Of a stretch of DNA of 64,000 bases, positions 25,363-38,822 are shown piece by piece. The notes below the pieces were generated by a model. It saw nothing but the letters and a program-made list of their open reading frames with translations, was not told the DNA's origin and ran no database searches. The stretch is from Hofstenia miamia. Lineage: Eukaryota; Xenacoelomorpha; Acoela. The stretch spans positions 1,780,576 through 1,844,575 of the forward strand of contig SCFE01000016.1 in the NCBI GenBank assembly GCA_004352715.1. The letters run 5' to 3'. Made by a program: the position numbers and the translations under genes. Every line of letters begins with the position of its first letter. Position 1 is the first letter of the stretch.

Positions 25363-25733
25363 ACATTGAAAAAGCGTACATAAAGACATGAAAAAAATGA
25401 ATGGAATTCTGCATAAAAATTTGTTCCTGTATGATATTGGAAGGTTTGAATCGGTTTATTTATTAAAATTTATACTCTAAGTTTGCCAATTTCCGGCTGA
25501 ATTATTCACTACATTGTGGAGTAACTATGGAGCTATGCTCAGGCTGCCATTTTCAATAAAAATTTATCTTTGCTCTAAAACAGTGTTTCAAATAGTCGTC
25601 TGTACATCTATTGCCACCATTGCGGGAACGATAACCATATTATTTTTAATAACAAAAACATCTTACTGGTACATAAATTTTACAAAGTGTACATAGCGAC
25701 ATATATAATGTGGTAAGCGTACATAGCGACGCA

Positions 25734-25773
<40 letters not shown>

Positions 25774-26489
25774 TTATTTTCTTTTGTATTAAAATCAACC
25801 ACATGAATGTTCTCTGCAGCGTCGAAAAACTTTGCTTTTATGCTCTTCAAACTTGGAAGAAAATTAGCCAAAGTGCTGTTGTCCATTTTTAATATCAAGA
25901 GCAACAGCAGCATGAAAGCTTTAATGAAAAAGCGAAGTACTCATGCAGAAAATATTGACATTGCAGAACACGGAAATTATGAAAGCGATTCAAATTCAAT
26001 ATAAATGTTAATCTTGAAACTATGTTACTTCAATATCAATTGAATGCCTCTTTTGATCAATTTAAGATTCTAGAAAATCTTGCTTGCTACGCTCCTAAAA
26101 ATACATTTACATAGTGGTAAATTTGCTTCACTTTTTTAAGTTCAATTACAGCTCACGACGAACAAAATTTCTTTTTTATTGAAAGCTCAGAAATATTATT
26201 AAATTAGAAAAATTACTAAATGGTCTTTGCAAATTCCAACCAATATCAGCCCCAACTCAAATCACAATAATATATTGATGTCCAAACTTAAATTAAATTT
26301 GGAAAGCGACCCAAGCTTAGCCTCAGGTGCAATGGCCCAGCTTAATTGCACCTCTGAATTACTATAATTGGTTTTTTAAAGTAATTCTAAAATGAAAAGC
26401 CTAGTAACTCTCCTATATATCATTGTAATAATTTTTTTAAAAGTTGAGTATGTGTGTGAGATATTTAAAATATCAATTAAATTTATTAT
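25363..26489. other. AT-rich DNA with a further (AT)n tract
   Basis: (AT)n at 25739-25765 followed by (GT)n. Two short frames flank it (25514-25696 and 25807-26004, plus strand) with no recognisable domain. Confidence 0.45.
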
Positions 26490-27062
26490 CTAGCGCAAGT
26501 AAAAAAAATTGCCACTTTTAAAAAATTGACTATCATTATCTAAAGTTAGTAGATAGCACTGGTACAATTAATAGTTCAAAATATTGCCAAATACTCGTGG
26601 AATTTGTACCATACGCAACCTGCTTATATCCCGATTCATGGATCAAGATGAAGCAACCCCTCATACCTCAAAATCGAGAAAAGCATTCTTTACCAATTCT
26701 AATATTAAAGTTATGCAATGGCCACTGAATTTGCCAGGTCGTGTATCCATCGAGAACGTGTGGCAAATTCTGAAGGATTTTGTCGAGAAAAACAGCCCAC
26801 AAATCTGAAAGAATTAAAGAGTTACATCCTTGAATCGCAACACCAAATAACTCAAGAAGTTAGAATCCGTTTAATGGATAAAGTTTCAAGACGTTTATTT
26901 TGCTTGTCACACTTTGCATGGCAAACTTGTCAAATGACTTTGTCCCCAGGTTACTAGCTGAGACAATTACATTTTCAAATATATTTTATAAGCCTCTATT
27001 TGTCTTTTGTTTGTTATCAAAAATGTGTTTATAATGTTGCCACTTTTTGACTTGAGCTATAA
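26490..27062 (+). mobile_element. Tc1-like element with internal deletion, copy 1
   Basis: About 573 bp. Ends are inverted repeats of the form TTAT..C(T/G)CAAGTAAAAA....GCCAC; the right end read backwards gives TTATAGCTCAAGTCAAAAAG. Inside is only the C-terminal half of a Tc1 transposase: MDQDEATPHTSK with the second catalytic Asp, then WPLNLPGRVSIENVW with the Glu 35 residues later (DD34E spacing), then the C-terminal helices in a shifted frame to about 26957. The helix-turn-helix and the first Asp are gone. The copy at 38823-39404 has the same left part joined at the same point, so both descend from one deleted ancestor. Confidence 0.82.
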
Positions 27063-27559
27063 ATTTATACAATAAATGTAATTTTTTGTAAGATTACAGT
27101 TAAAGTTTAAGAGGCAGTTGTTGATGGGTTCTCCTTCTAGAATTCATTTTACGTATCAACATTTTCTGTATAATGTAAATGACATTGAATTGACCTGTTT
27201 GCATCCAACACCTGTTTAAGTGTCTGGATGATTAGAAAAACTATAAGAAATTGAATAAATAGAAATTTACAAAATATATTGCACAAAAAAAATTTGCTTA
27301 ATCTGCACGAGTCTTCGATCACTACTATGGTAAAATCATTTTATTCAAGAATGTGCCTGTGTCCTATCTCATCAAATGGAATATGATGTAAAATATTTCA
27401 TGAAATGTTTATGCACAAGCGCAAGGAATATGCGATTCTGCCAACTAAGAAATTTTCAAGATATTCTTGAATTCACAAATAAGTATTTATTTATTTTCAA
27501 AGTTTCCATGATTCTGTGCCAATTACAATGCTTTAGTAGAGTATTAGCGAAACGTAAGT
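27063..27559. other. spacer between transposon relics
   Basis: AT-rich; may include the 5' end of the following LINE. Confidence 0.4.
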
Positions 27560-29340
27560 TATTATGGAATATTGAAAGAACTAGTACTCTTAAAACTACT
27601 AACTATGAATTAACCAAGCATGATGTGATGGTCCTAAACAAAACTAAGAGTTGCGCCGATGTTTTAATCTCAAGATTTAAATTTTTTGACCAAATGGCTG
27701 TAAAACCATTACGTGGGAGGCCAACTGGAGGCCTAACTATAGCGGTTAATCTGGGTCTTAAAATTAATTCACAATTGTTCTTTTTTTCCAAATATCTTAT
27801 TGTTGTAGATATTGGTGAAGTAACTACTGCAGAGCATACTTGCGCCCTGGATTGGATATTGACGAAATCATTGGCATAATAATGGTTGAAGTTGGTACCC
27901 ATTTTAACAATCTTTTGAGAGGAATGCAATCCGAAATCCCAAGTTTTGGAAATGTGAATAACGATATACTAGACTCACCAATTTCTGAACATCAAATATT
28001 TTTGACGATTTTGAAAGCCCCTATGAGAAAGGCAGCGGGTTATGATAGCATTACCAATGAGACGATTAAATCTTGTATATATGAGATAGTTTCTGCTCTT
28101 TTTCTAATTTTCAATTTTTGATTTGACAATAGAAAAATACTTGTGCAATGGAAGACTTCATTACTTATACCATCACATAAACTTAAAAGAAATCGAGATT
28201 CACCCGATTGCTACTGAGGAATTGCGCTGGTTAGCAATGCAATGAAGATATTCACGAGCATTCCACCTGCAAGGTTGCATGAGTGATCAGAAATTAACAA
28301 TGTCTTACCAATGCAACAATTTGGTGTTTGAAGATCAATATCTACAATACAAGCTATTCGAATATTACGTGAAACTTGCCGAATTGACAAGAGCCACCTC
28401 ACCTCTATTGCTGTTTTGTGGATTATGAAAAAGCTTTTGACACCGTCGACAGAAGTATACTATTTTCAGATGCTTCGACATGATACGGTGTGTCATCCAA
28501 GTTTCTTGCCATTCTATGGTCGATGTTTGCGTCCAATTTCATTCGTATTTGTGTGGATGAGAACATTTCAGATTCTGTTGAGCAAGTTAAAGGGGTTCTT
28601 CAAGGAGGGAAAATATCACTGCTACTGTTTATATTGTTCACAGCAGCATAATCAGGCAATTTAGTAATTTAGTCTGAATGCATCTCTAAGGTGCAAGGCG
28701 CATTGCAAGTACAAGTCATATTGTACAACTAATAAACTGAAGGTAAATCTGTCAAAAACTAAAGTAGTTAAATTCTGCTACTTGGGTATCACTCTAGCAA
28801 CTTGCAAAAAGATCACTGAACACCTAAAAGTTTTATATGCGAAGGGTATAAAGGCATGTGCAATAGTAGCTTCTAAGCTTGATATGCTTCTGATTAATGA
28901 CAATACTGCTCACAAGATCCTAAATACTGCTGTGCTTCTAGATGATTATAGTAATCAAATCATAATTCACAATGAGAAGGTCATTGCTTACTTTTGGAAG
29001 AGGTGGGCAGGTATCAGTAAATTTTCATCAAAAAATAATTCATTATCGGCAATCAACAATCGGGAGTCCTCAACTATTAATATCGGGTGTTTGAAAGGAA
29101 CTACAACAAGAATCAACGCTCTGTTTATAACAAATAGCTTTCATAATTTGTGGTGCGGTCAAAGTAATTGCTAGCGTATTTCTCAGGGATGCTGGTGTTG
29201 TAAGCTCTGTAATCAAAAAGTTGACAATTATTCCCATGTTTTGAAGTGTGCTTCTCTTTTCCCTGCAGGCGAGGTCAAAATATCTGTGCCTCTGCAGCAA
29301 ACTTTGAGGCTTCATATCATCTTGTCCTGAACTGATGTAG
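27560..29340 (+). mobile_element. decayed LINE ORF2 (APE endonuclease, RT, C-terminal zinc knuckle)
   Basis: Plus-strand relic. Endonuclease part: LTKHDVMVLNKTKS with GRPTGGLTIAV (27610-27748); the usual catalytic Glu of the LxET motif is Lys. Most of the endonuclease is deleted. The RT begins at about 27960 (SPISEHQIF, RKAAGYDSI), continues through an IPSHK-like block, CY-stop-GIALVSN and QQFGV-stop-RSISTIQAIRIL, reaches VDYEKAFDTVDR (motif A, about 28415-28452) and GVLQGGKISLLLFILF (motif B, 28590-28650). The YxDD that should follow is missing through a deletion near 28660-28690. VNLSKTKVVKF and YLGITL mark the thumb. The end has a CxxC-x7-H-x4-C knuckle (CKLCNQKVDNYSHVLKC, about 29200-29250), typical of I/Jockey/R1-like ORF2 proteins. 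Two stops are TGA where the family has Arg, consistent with CGA decay. Confidence 0.82.
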
Positions 29341-32300
29341 CCGGATGTGTGTATGATTTGTGCATTACTAGTCCTTATTTATTTATTTTATTGCATTTGT
29401 CAAATTTGGCAAAATAAATCGATTTCATCATTTCTCTAAGTTAATTAAGGCTTATTTCAGGTCAACTATGTCTATGAAAATTACATATAATAGAAATACC
29501 GGTTTTTCACATACGATAATAGACATTTTGAAATTAAAATTCATTTCTTAACATTATTTAATATGTCAATGTATTGTAAACATACAAACATACAGCTATT
29601 TCCAAACCGTTATAAAGAGATACAAGACAGATACAGACAGAAAGAAATGGCATGTGGTGCCTCGAGCTCCACAATATATACATTATATATATATATATAT
29701 ATATATATAAATATGTAATTTAATCATTACAAAATAATGGTGTATGGTTACTTTTGTTCTAGACCTGTACATCAGTTTTGTGTAAATTTTTCGCAATGAT
29801 TATATAACCCTTAGTTTCTTAGTCAATTTTCGAATATATGAATTGAACTGATGTGAATGTCTTCTTAAGAAATAAGCCAATGTTATTCGACGTCTAAGCG
29901 TGAAATTACAAAATAACAAACGACGAATCAGTGAAGCTTTCATTGGAATTTACAGTCTTATACTTCGTTTTTCTAAACTTTGTGATTGACTATGTGTATT
30001 TTCAAAAAAAATTAATAATTTAAAAGTTAGTGTTGAAAAATGTGTAATATTTACCTTGAAACTTCTGAGCTGCTTCCGTTGCTGCACTGACTTCCAAGAT
30101 GCTGTAGTGTGTCGCTTTTTTCATCAATTTCATGAAATTCGTACGGCAGACTGTTTGCAGAACTAAATGTCGGTGTACAAAGAATTTTCAACCAATACTT
30201 ACTGTGTTTTCTCTAAATAGTTCTGCTGGACTTCAATTTTTGGCGGAATGATATTGTCTAAATAGTCATAAATGTATTTCAATGACGCATGTCAGTCAGC
30301 TAATCCGCATTAATTTTTTTACCCAATCTATAGTTAGTATCAAATCAAATCAAACAATAATATGAAGAGAGTTATTTACTTATTTATCACATGTAAACTA
30401 CATAATGTATACCGTTTTAGATATTTAGCAGCTTCATGAGTTGCTTATCGTGTCTGAAAATTTCAACGTTTGAAAATTCAGGTGGTACATTACTTTTGTC
30501 ATCGGAATAGGATTAGGATTAAAGTTTGAGTTGGAGTTAGGATTAGGATTTTTGTTTTATTGAAGACCTTGAATTAAAGGTGGAAAGAGTTTAACATTCT
30601 CTAATCTGCATCCAATCCGCATTCGCAAACAATAAAAAATCCAATTCGCTTCTGCACACTTGTCTATTTTCAAATTCACATCTGAAGAATGTTTTTCAAG
30701 CATCCGCAAAAAAGATCTTAGAATATTTATGGTGTATGTGATGCGTTACAATGTGCCTATTTACTGTCAGGTAAGAGTAAAAATCTTATAAATGATTAAA
30801 TTCGTAATTTTATAACCTCATATGAATTCCAAAAGAAGACATGCAAAAACAATATATTATAATGTTGAACTATTAAATATTATTAAGCTATGCTTTCAAA
30901 ATTCAAGCTTAAATATCAAAATTGAAAAGTACAATACAACGATTTAAAGATTGGCGGAAATATCTGACGAATAGAAATAGCCGGAACACAAAAGGAGTTC
31001 AAATACAATGATACATTTGGCGTAAGTTAAAATTGTATCAATTGTATTGTCACCTAAATTTGCATTAATAAAACTAAAAATTGTGAAGAAAATTTTAAAT
31101 AGGCAATTTTTTTAAATTTAATCCGCTTCCGAGTTACATTTTTTATGAATCCGCATCCTTGTCTTGAATTTTCACAGAATGTTACATATAAGCTTTTGAT
31201 TTACAGAGAATTAGGTAAACGTAGTCAAACAAATATAATACTGACATACAAAATATTTTGCTTTGGTTATTTTGCATTTAATTATACGAATTATAGACAT
31301 GGATTCTTTTCAAGCCTGAATGAAACTCAGAAATTACAATGGGTGAAACTTCAGAAACCCAAAATTTTCCACATATAACTTACACTGTACGATGAACAAC
31401 TGTTCTAACACACAATCATAAATTCTTAATGAGGCTTTTTTTATGAAGGCAATTTGCTACAAAGTATAATGATTCATGTAAAATTTACCTACACTTACTG
31501 TTGACATGCTTTAGAAGTTTGTTTACAATTTAACATGTCAGCAATTTTAAACAGTGCAAAATCAACAAGTGTCTGTTGCGAAGGCAATAATATTTGATTT
31601 TGTGCATCAGCAAAATTTCAATTAAGTTAGAAATGTCATTTAGGATCAACATCTTTGAATAGGAAATTTCACACTTATTAAACTAGCAAGAAGGAAAGCA
31701 TTTCGCATCAGAGTGTATTCTCATTTAAGGTTGTCAACATTTTTTTGAAGCATTGAAGTATTGAAAATTCAAAACGTACTACATAAATTTTAAAAAATTT
31801 GAGCAGCAATTTCTTGCAGCTATGAAATTTTCAAAATTAGTAGCAATGCATTTATTAGTCAAATTTCATGACATTCAACATGCATTTTTAAAGGCGTGTA
31901 AAAAATCTACAAGAAAACTATGTGGGAATGAAATATTTGAACTAAAAATGACACAATGCTTGCTTATAAAATAAGCTGTTTTACTATAAAGGCTCTTAAA
32001 TGTTAGTCTTCCTAAACATATAAACTCCATCGTGCAAGAAGTATGTACTACTTTGGAATGTTTGACAATGAGTGAAATTGTTTTCATCCCAGAAAGACAT
32101 TTTTCATCACAAAAAATTAAATTTAATTAAAGATAAATACTAAATTTAAAAAAAAATCAAAGATTACAAATCATTTAATTGGTGAAATATATAGTTCAAA
32201 AGGAACAGTACCTGAATATGAAGTTTTCAGAAGGCACTGTGGATCATTCTGTAATGTGCTGGATTTGTGATCTTGTGAAGTACTAAGTAATGGAATCTAA

Positions 32301-33520
32301 TTCTAATACACATTTAATGTAATGAAAGCATATGAATCAACAAATAAAAATGCGCTTGAAGAAGTAGTGTTATAGGGTCATTGATGCCATTTTGAATTAA
32401 CAAAACAATCCCATATACATGAAGTACATAGGTACATTGCGTAAAAAATTTGATAAAATTGATTAAATAATTATTAGGTTTGAACGTCTTACAATAATTC
32501 CTAATTCCGTGTGATAATAGGAATATGTTATCATTTACGTAATCAAGATATTTTATAGGTTTCTGATTTATCGCAAAAATTAATTGATATTTGATTGCCA
32601 TATTTTGTAGAATCCTAATCAATTCTTTCAATCTTTCTTTTTAAATACAAAAGTTAGATCCAATATTTTAAAAGATATTTTAATTTTTTAAGAGTTAGAA
32701 ATCAAATCTATACATCTACAATAATGGACTCGATTTTGTTGTGATTCTATACACTCTTTTGCATTATGTGTTACCATGCTTTGAATGTGCTTATAATATT
32801 AAGTGGTCAATTAAGGAGTGTCATGTGCTAAAATTGTGAATAAAAATCATTTTACCAATGTATGATGATTTATTACTTATTTCGTTCCTAAAATATTAAA
32901 AACACAACATGTGGTTTGTTTGTTTGTTTAAAGTTTATTCATTTATTAATTATCTAATACAGCCCATTAAAATCTTCGTGTATAGCATGGGCAGTTTCCT
33001 TATTTTCATTCACAAAATTTATTATGTCATTGAGATCAAATAAATAAATAAATTAATAAATGTAATTTAAAGGTGACAGAAATGTTCTAACAAATATATA
33101 ATTATAAATAACTTGGAAGACAGCATGTTGCAAAAACCCATATTGCCCACAAAAATAGATATTGATAGACTTAAAAAATTACCACAAGTGATTCTTCCAA
33201 CGAAGTAACTGATCAGCAGATGGTTCTAAAATATAAATATAAATTATGCAAATACAATTATATATTTATTGTAATAAAAATCAGAAAGTAATTTATATTT
33301 ATAGAAAATGGTTCTTCAATTGTAGTTAGAACTTGAATGATAAAATAGTCGTTTTAATAATATATTGAAAAAATGAAACAGATTAGTATAGAGTTGATGT
33401 CACATAGAACTTAGAAATTACATTTCTTGTGTTAAGATGAAGAAGAAGGGGAGTTAGGTAATATGTGGCACATATGCAGTGCAGGCACGGATTTAGCGGG
33501 GAGCACCCGGGAGACAGTAC
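29341..33520. other. long AT-rich region without recognised genes
   Basis: Holds (AT)n at 29681-29708 and a degenerate TTAGGA-type tract at 30507-30560 (GGATTAGGATTAAAG...TTAGGATTAGGATT). Frames at 31145-31378 (plus) and 32314-32631 (minus) have no recognisable domain and the base composition of non-coding DNA. AAATAAATAAATAAAT-type repeats lie at about 33038-33055. Confidence 0.5.
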
Positions 33521-33545
33521 CTGTCTCTTATACACATCTCTGATN
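33521..33545. other. sequencing adapter left in the assembly (Tn5 mosaic end)
   Basis: 33521-33539 is exactly CTGTCTCTTATACACATCT, the 19-bp mosaic end used in Nextera libraries. It is followed by CTGAT and a single N at 33545. The extra CTGAT matches the start of the 454-compatible Nextera adapter as I recall it. The join here is artificial. Confidence 0.96.
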
Positions 33546-36500
33546 CCCCCCCATTTTGAGGAATTTCCCAAGTTTGCCAAAACATCATTTCTATGAATTT
33601 CAAGTACTTTTCATATTGATGTTTACAAGGGTGTCATCCAAAAATTTAAAGTTATCAATGCTTATAGTTTTTCAAATTTGAATTTAGAGATTTAAATTAC
33701 TTGTTATTTGTAAATTTTCTCAACACAAAAACAAGAATGTGCTCCAATGTTTCAAAAATCCTAAAGCCGCGCCTGATCAGAAATAACCTAGAAGTGTACG
33801 TATTATGTAAGTAGGTAGTTCTATTGTTTTGTTTTTCCCTTGTAATGGCTAAATCTCAATAAATGGCGAGTATCACATTTCGCTAACATGCTAAGCAATT
33901 TACAAAACTGGCGCTATCACTTGCGCTATCAGGCCTCTGATAATGACAGCATTTCAAATTTCATATGCCTTTCGTCTAAAGCCGCGAAAGTAGCCTGCAT
34001 TTTCACTATTGCAAGATTCTTTACATAAGAAGTGCTGGAACACGTTGGTGGACCTTTACTTTCCATTACAATTAACCAAATTCTTTCACAAATCTAGCGG
34101 TTTTTATGTTTGTCAAGATGTGGAAGGAAATAAAGACATTGCGGATGCGGTTTATTAGTGTCTTTGATATACAGATTTTTAAAATAACTTATTTCTTTCG
34201 TTTGTGAAGCAGAAAATTTCTGAACAATTTGATTTTTGAAGTTATCTTAGAAATACGTTTTAATCGGCCAAATGCCGCTAAAAACTCATTATAAAGCGAA
34301 ATAATGTGCTTAAGTGGAGTACATGTAATTTATTTTAGCATATTTTAATAGCAGTGTTTTATCAATTTATGCTTATTCAAACTTCCCAAACAGTTTATTG
34401 AGCTTGTATACAGCAATAGGAGAGATTGAGAGAGTATTACAATTAATACCATCAATTATAAATACTGCATTAAGCTATAATATTATATTTTATCAGTAAA
34501 TTTCAATAGCTAAATATATGGGTCCATTTAATTAATGTGGGATTTTTACTTACTTCGTAGTAATGGAAAAGCAATAGATAAAATATTTAATTCAAAGGAA
34601 ATGTTAGCTGTTGATGGAAAACTGTGCTAAAACGTCGACCATGAAGTCAATGGCAGACGAAGTATTGCGACGTCAATGAAGCGTAACTTGTGCTATTTAC
34701 AAATTTTTATTCTAAATCACGCCAATTTATTTATTGTTTATTACAAACAATAATTGACATGACCAGAATAAACAACTCTCTGAAACTCAAATTCTTATCT
34801 TAGCTTGGGATTTCATTTAAATAACCTGTTGTTTTGTCTTCCATAACGTTATTACAATTAATAATTTATAAGATTATTCATACTCCGTCTTCGTCTGTGG
34901 AGTTCTAAAATTACATGTGAATATTTGATTTTCAAAGAATTATATTTCGAAATATAAAACAAAATTTTTCATAATAAATATTATCAAAAGGAAATATTTA
35001 CAAAGTGATGCGGTAAAGATTTTTATCAAAAAATTCAAAATACACTTAAATATATGGATACATCTAAGTTTTCTGCATATTTAAATAAAAAAATTATAAA
35101 GTAAATGAATTTGAAATAATCAATTGAGCGATCAGTGAACCAATAAATTGCATTTAATGAGAATCGATTCAGGACAATAAAAATATCAATCGAAGCGGTT
35201 TTTTGAAAATTAAGATCGTAATCTACATTCCACTGCACATTTCAAATTGAATTAATTGGCAATTTGGAGATCGAAAATTTTTTCAAATATATTTCACAAT
35301 TTTAAAAGAAAGCTTACTTCAAGATCAAAACAACTTTGGATATTCGAAAAAAGTAATAAATGGAGAAAATTTTGATTTTTTTATTTGATTATTTATTATT
35401 TTTATTTCATTTTATTTTAAAAGTTTAGCTTATTTTGTAGCTTAATTTGTACTATCAATGCATATTTATATGATTGTAGAAAAGTTACAAATGTTTTAAA
35501 AAAGATTTAAATATGTTGTGTCTATTATAATTTAAAAGTTCTTTTCTTAATATTTGGGTGTTATAGTAATTCTACTAAAAACAACCAATTACTATCCCAT
35601 TTAAACGAGTGCGTTAGTAATTTTAAAAGTACATTAAATCTAAAACGCATCTTTAAAGTCTTTGCAAGTCGTTAATTTCCTTAAATGTGCTTTACATATG
35701 TGTGGTCGAAGAGAGTAACACAATGTTTTAAAATATGAAACTACGTTTTTCTATTGAAGAACTTATATTAAAACATTATATTATTGATATTGTTCTGTTA
35801 ATTAATGCAATGTTACAATTAAACTTTAAACAGTTTTATGATAAAATTAAAATTTGTTTCCATTTTGCGATATTCACAAAAATTGCTTTACTAAATATTA
35901 ATGCTGCTTAAGACATTGATGTTAAGTTTTTGCAAATGCGTTTACTTCTTAAAAATTGCGTGTAAATTTGGTGTTTGAAGTTATTGACTCACTAGTCAAA
36001 ATGGGATTACTACATATTGTGATTGTCTTAGTGTAGCAGCTTAGCTCGAAATTGTTAATTGCAGACTTTTTTTATAAATATTATTGGTTACTTCCAAATT
36101 GTGATTTAGATTTTTTGAGAAAATAATTTAATATTCTTTTAACTCTCATTTCAGAATTAATATTTGGAAAACACTGAATTATGTCCAACGTCGCGAATTG
36201 GAAATTAAAGTTAGTTTCCTTATAGATTTGAGACTAATTTTCTAGAAAAATTATCGCCACGCGCCTGAGAAATGAACATTCAAATGTACATCTTTTAATT
36301 ATATTTGCATCAAATATAGTAAATAAATAACACAAATTATTTGATTTTAATACAATCTGTAGTATTTTACAACATTGAACGAACGTTGGATAGCTTAGTG
36401 TAGTTTATCATAGTTATGAATGCAAATAGGGAGTGCTGTTTTACTTACTCAACGTCCCTTTTCAGTCAATGTCTGATTTTGATTGAATAATAAAGGTTCG

Positions 36501-36565
36501 ACACGTTAACCTAGTTAAAAAGTTTCAGTTGATGATATCAAGACAAAACACACACCCACATATAC

Positions 36566-36568
<3 letters not shown>
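33546..36568. other. AT-rich DNA without recognised genes
   Basis: No element ends or coding blocks found. Confidence 0.5.
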
Positions 36569-36600
<32 letters not shown>

Positions 36601-36761
36601 NNNNNNNNNNNNNNNNNNNNNNNNNNNNNNNNNNNNNNNNNNNNNNNNNNNNNNNNNNNNNNNNNNNNNNNNNNNNNNNNNNNNNNNNNNNNNNNNNNNN
36701 NNNNNNNNNNNNNNNNNNNNNNNNNNNNNNNNNNNNNNNNNNNNNNNNNNNNNNNNNNNNN

Positions 36762-36794
<33 letters not shown>

Positions 36795-36829
36795 TTTATA
36801 ATGTGTATATATGTATGTATATATGAATG

Positions 36830-36861
<32 letters not shown>

Positions 36862-36864
36862 TAT
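36569..36864. repeat. (AT)n microsatellite with N gap
   Basis: TA repeat, 161 N (36601-36761), then more TA and GTATAT-type repeat up to 36864. Confidence 0.95.
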
Positions 36865-36891
36865 TTCACATAATAATTTTGCATACTTGTA

Positions 36892-37796
36892 CAGTGCTGT
36901 GCAAATTAATTGGGACAATATTGAAATATAACATTGCTTTAACAATGCTTTGCTAAATCCTTGGCTATGCAATGTAACATATATTTATTCAATTCTAATG
37001 TTTGTAGAATGTTCTAGAATAATCTGATGATTGACATTTATTTTCTAGTGATATTTGGCAACAGTGATTTCAGGAATCTATTCTTCAACAGTCTGTCATA
37101 GACTTATCGCTGCTGTCAGGATTGCCAGGAAATCATTGAAAAATCAACTGTTGACATATGACATGAAAAAAAACGTCTTCAATGGACACGCGATCATCAA
37201 GTCTGGAATGTAGCTGCCTGGAGCAATGTCGTATTTTCTGATGAAGCACAATTTGGAGTTCATGGCTACCAATCTTTGGTAGTGAGACAAAGTATAAGCC
37301 CCAAAACATCCACCTAAAAAGATGTTTTAGGGAAATTTCACTGCTAAAGGTGCAGGGCAGCTCATTCTAGTTAAAAGAATGATAAACAGCCATAAGTACA
37401 AGGATATCTTGTAGAAAGAGACCTTCTAGATGGCGGGGTGATTTTTAAGCAAGACCTTGCTTGGTGTCATACTTGAGAAAAATGATGGAATTCTTTCAAA
37501 GAACTGGTCTAAGTGTTCTACCATGGCCTTGGAACTCCAGATATCAACCCAATCAAAAATTTGTGTGCTCAACCATGCGAAAGCTTATTTTAGCCATTAT
37601 CAAAACCTACTACCAGGATAAAGAACTGAAATGCTTTGTTTAATACTGATGGCATAAATGCCAAAGCATATGAGAAAGGTCATACAAGCCTAAGGTGGGC
37701 ATATGTCTTATTAAATGTGAATGATATAGTACTTTTTCATATCACTTTGCTTTTTTACTTTTTCCACCTCTGTCCCAATTAATTTGCACAGCATTG
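36892..37796 (+). mobile_element. Tc1-like transposon, 905 bp, transposase dead
   Basis: Ends are clean inverted repeats: left CAGTGCTGTGCAAATTAATT (then GGGACA), right the inverse of CAATGCTGTGCAAATTAATT (then GGGACAGAGG). Both are bordered by TA (36890-36891 and 37797-37798), the Tc1/mariner target duplication. Inside, the plus strand shows W..VVFSDEAQFGVHG with the first catalytic Asp (37231-37262), KQDLAWCH with the second Asp (37448-37470), and INPIKNL (about 37540-37560), where the Glu of NPIENLW is Lys. The N-terminal DNA-binding part is missing, and several stops and frameshifts are present. Full Tc1 elements are about 1.6 kb, so roughly half is lost. Confidence 0.9.
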
Positions 37797-37798
37797 TA

Positions 37799-38822
37799 CT
37801 TAAGAAGTTTATTAAATGATGTTTTCTAAATCTTTAAAAAAAATTTAAGTAGTAAAAAGTCACGTAGAATTGTTTGTGATAATTTGAATTTTGATCCCAA
37901 TATTTCGCGCTCATATTTTGAATATTTTAATATTTTAACACAATTTGCAATGAGGAAATCAATAAAAATGTTTGTATGACGTTGTACGTGTCACCTGGTT
38001 GTTACAAATGAACCATTAGTTTAAAAATCTCTATCATCATTGTCCGTTAGTATTATGGCAGCCTTCCCTAAAGGCATTCGATGTAAACAACACAAGGAAC
38101 AGCAACAATTGCTTTAATTGTAGCAAAAGAACACTATTAGTTATTCCTGTCTACAGTATAAGAAATTGATGAATCGGAATTGGATTCAATTAAACTTGTT
38201 ACTGTACAAATTTTGTACTAATGGAATCTACTTTGATATAGAATACAAAGCTACAAAATATATACTTCTCTAAAATTTGAAATAACCTATATTAGAGCAG
38301 CTTTCTCTGATCACACTGAACTAGGTAATTTTCTACTGCAGAGTTGTTATCGGGTATGAAATTTTTACCCGAAAGCCGACTCGCATTATCCATAGTCTTA
38401 GCGGACCTGATTTGAAGGTTTTATTTTATTTAGACCCGAGACCCACAGAAAAAAACAAAAACATGAAATCACTGATTTCAAATCAGGCTGAGTCTGAGAA
38501 ATTTTATGGGTTGCAAATAGTGCCAGAGATTTGCTAGAGAAACATTGCATTTATTCCCTAGTTGTTTGCAGCTGGTGAATATCCTTAAATATTTTTTGGT
38601 AGGTTTTTTGTACCAAAAAGAATAGAATTTAACAAATTGTAGGTAATAATTACGTATATTCCTTTTACAGTGAATGGCAATGAGGCTTAAGCAACTTAAA
38701 TGTACTAGATATCAAATTTTTAAAAATTTGAAAATTGCAGCTTTATCTCATTATTTGAGTAATTAGTAATATTTTTAATATTAGGGTTAACCATCAAAAT
38801 AATGCATTTATGTGAACCATTT
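37799..38822. other. spacer with possible hAT-type fragment
   Basis: From about 38340 the sequence starts with CAGAGTTG and shows GGGTATG...ACCCG and GACCCGAGACCC blocks reminiscent of hAT-derived repeats. A matching right end was not found, so it is not called as an element. Confidence 0.3.

Noticed and set aside
38340-38520. hAT-type MITE starting with CAGAGTTG
   Set aside because: No inverted right end or 8-bp duplication found; left as a possible fragment.
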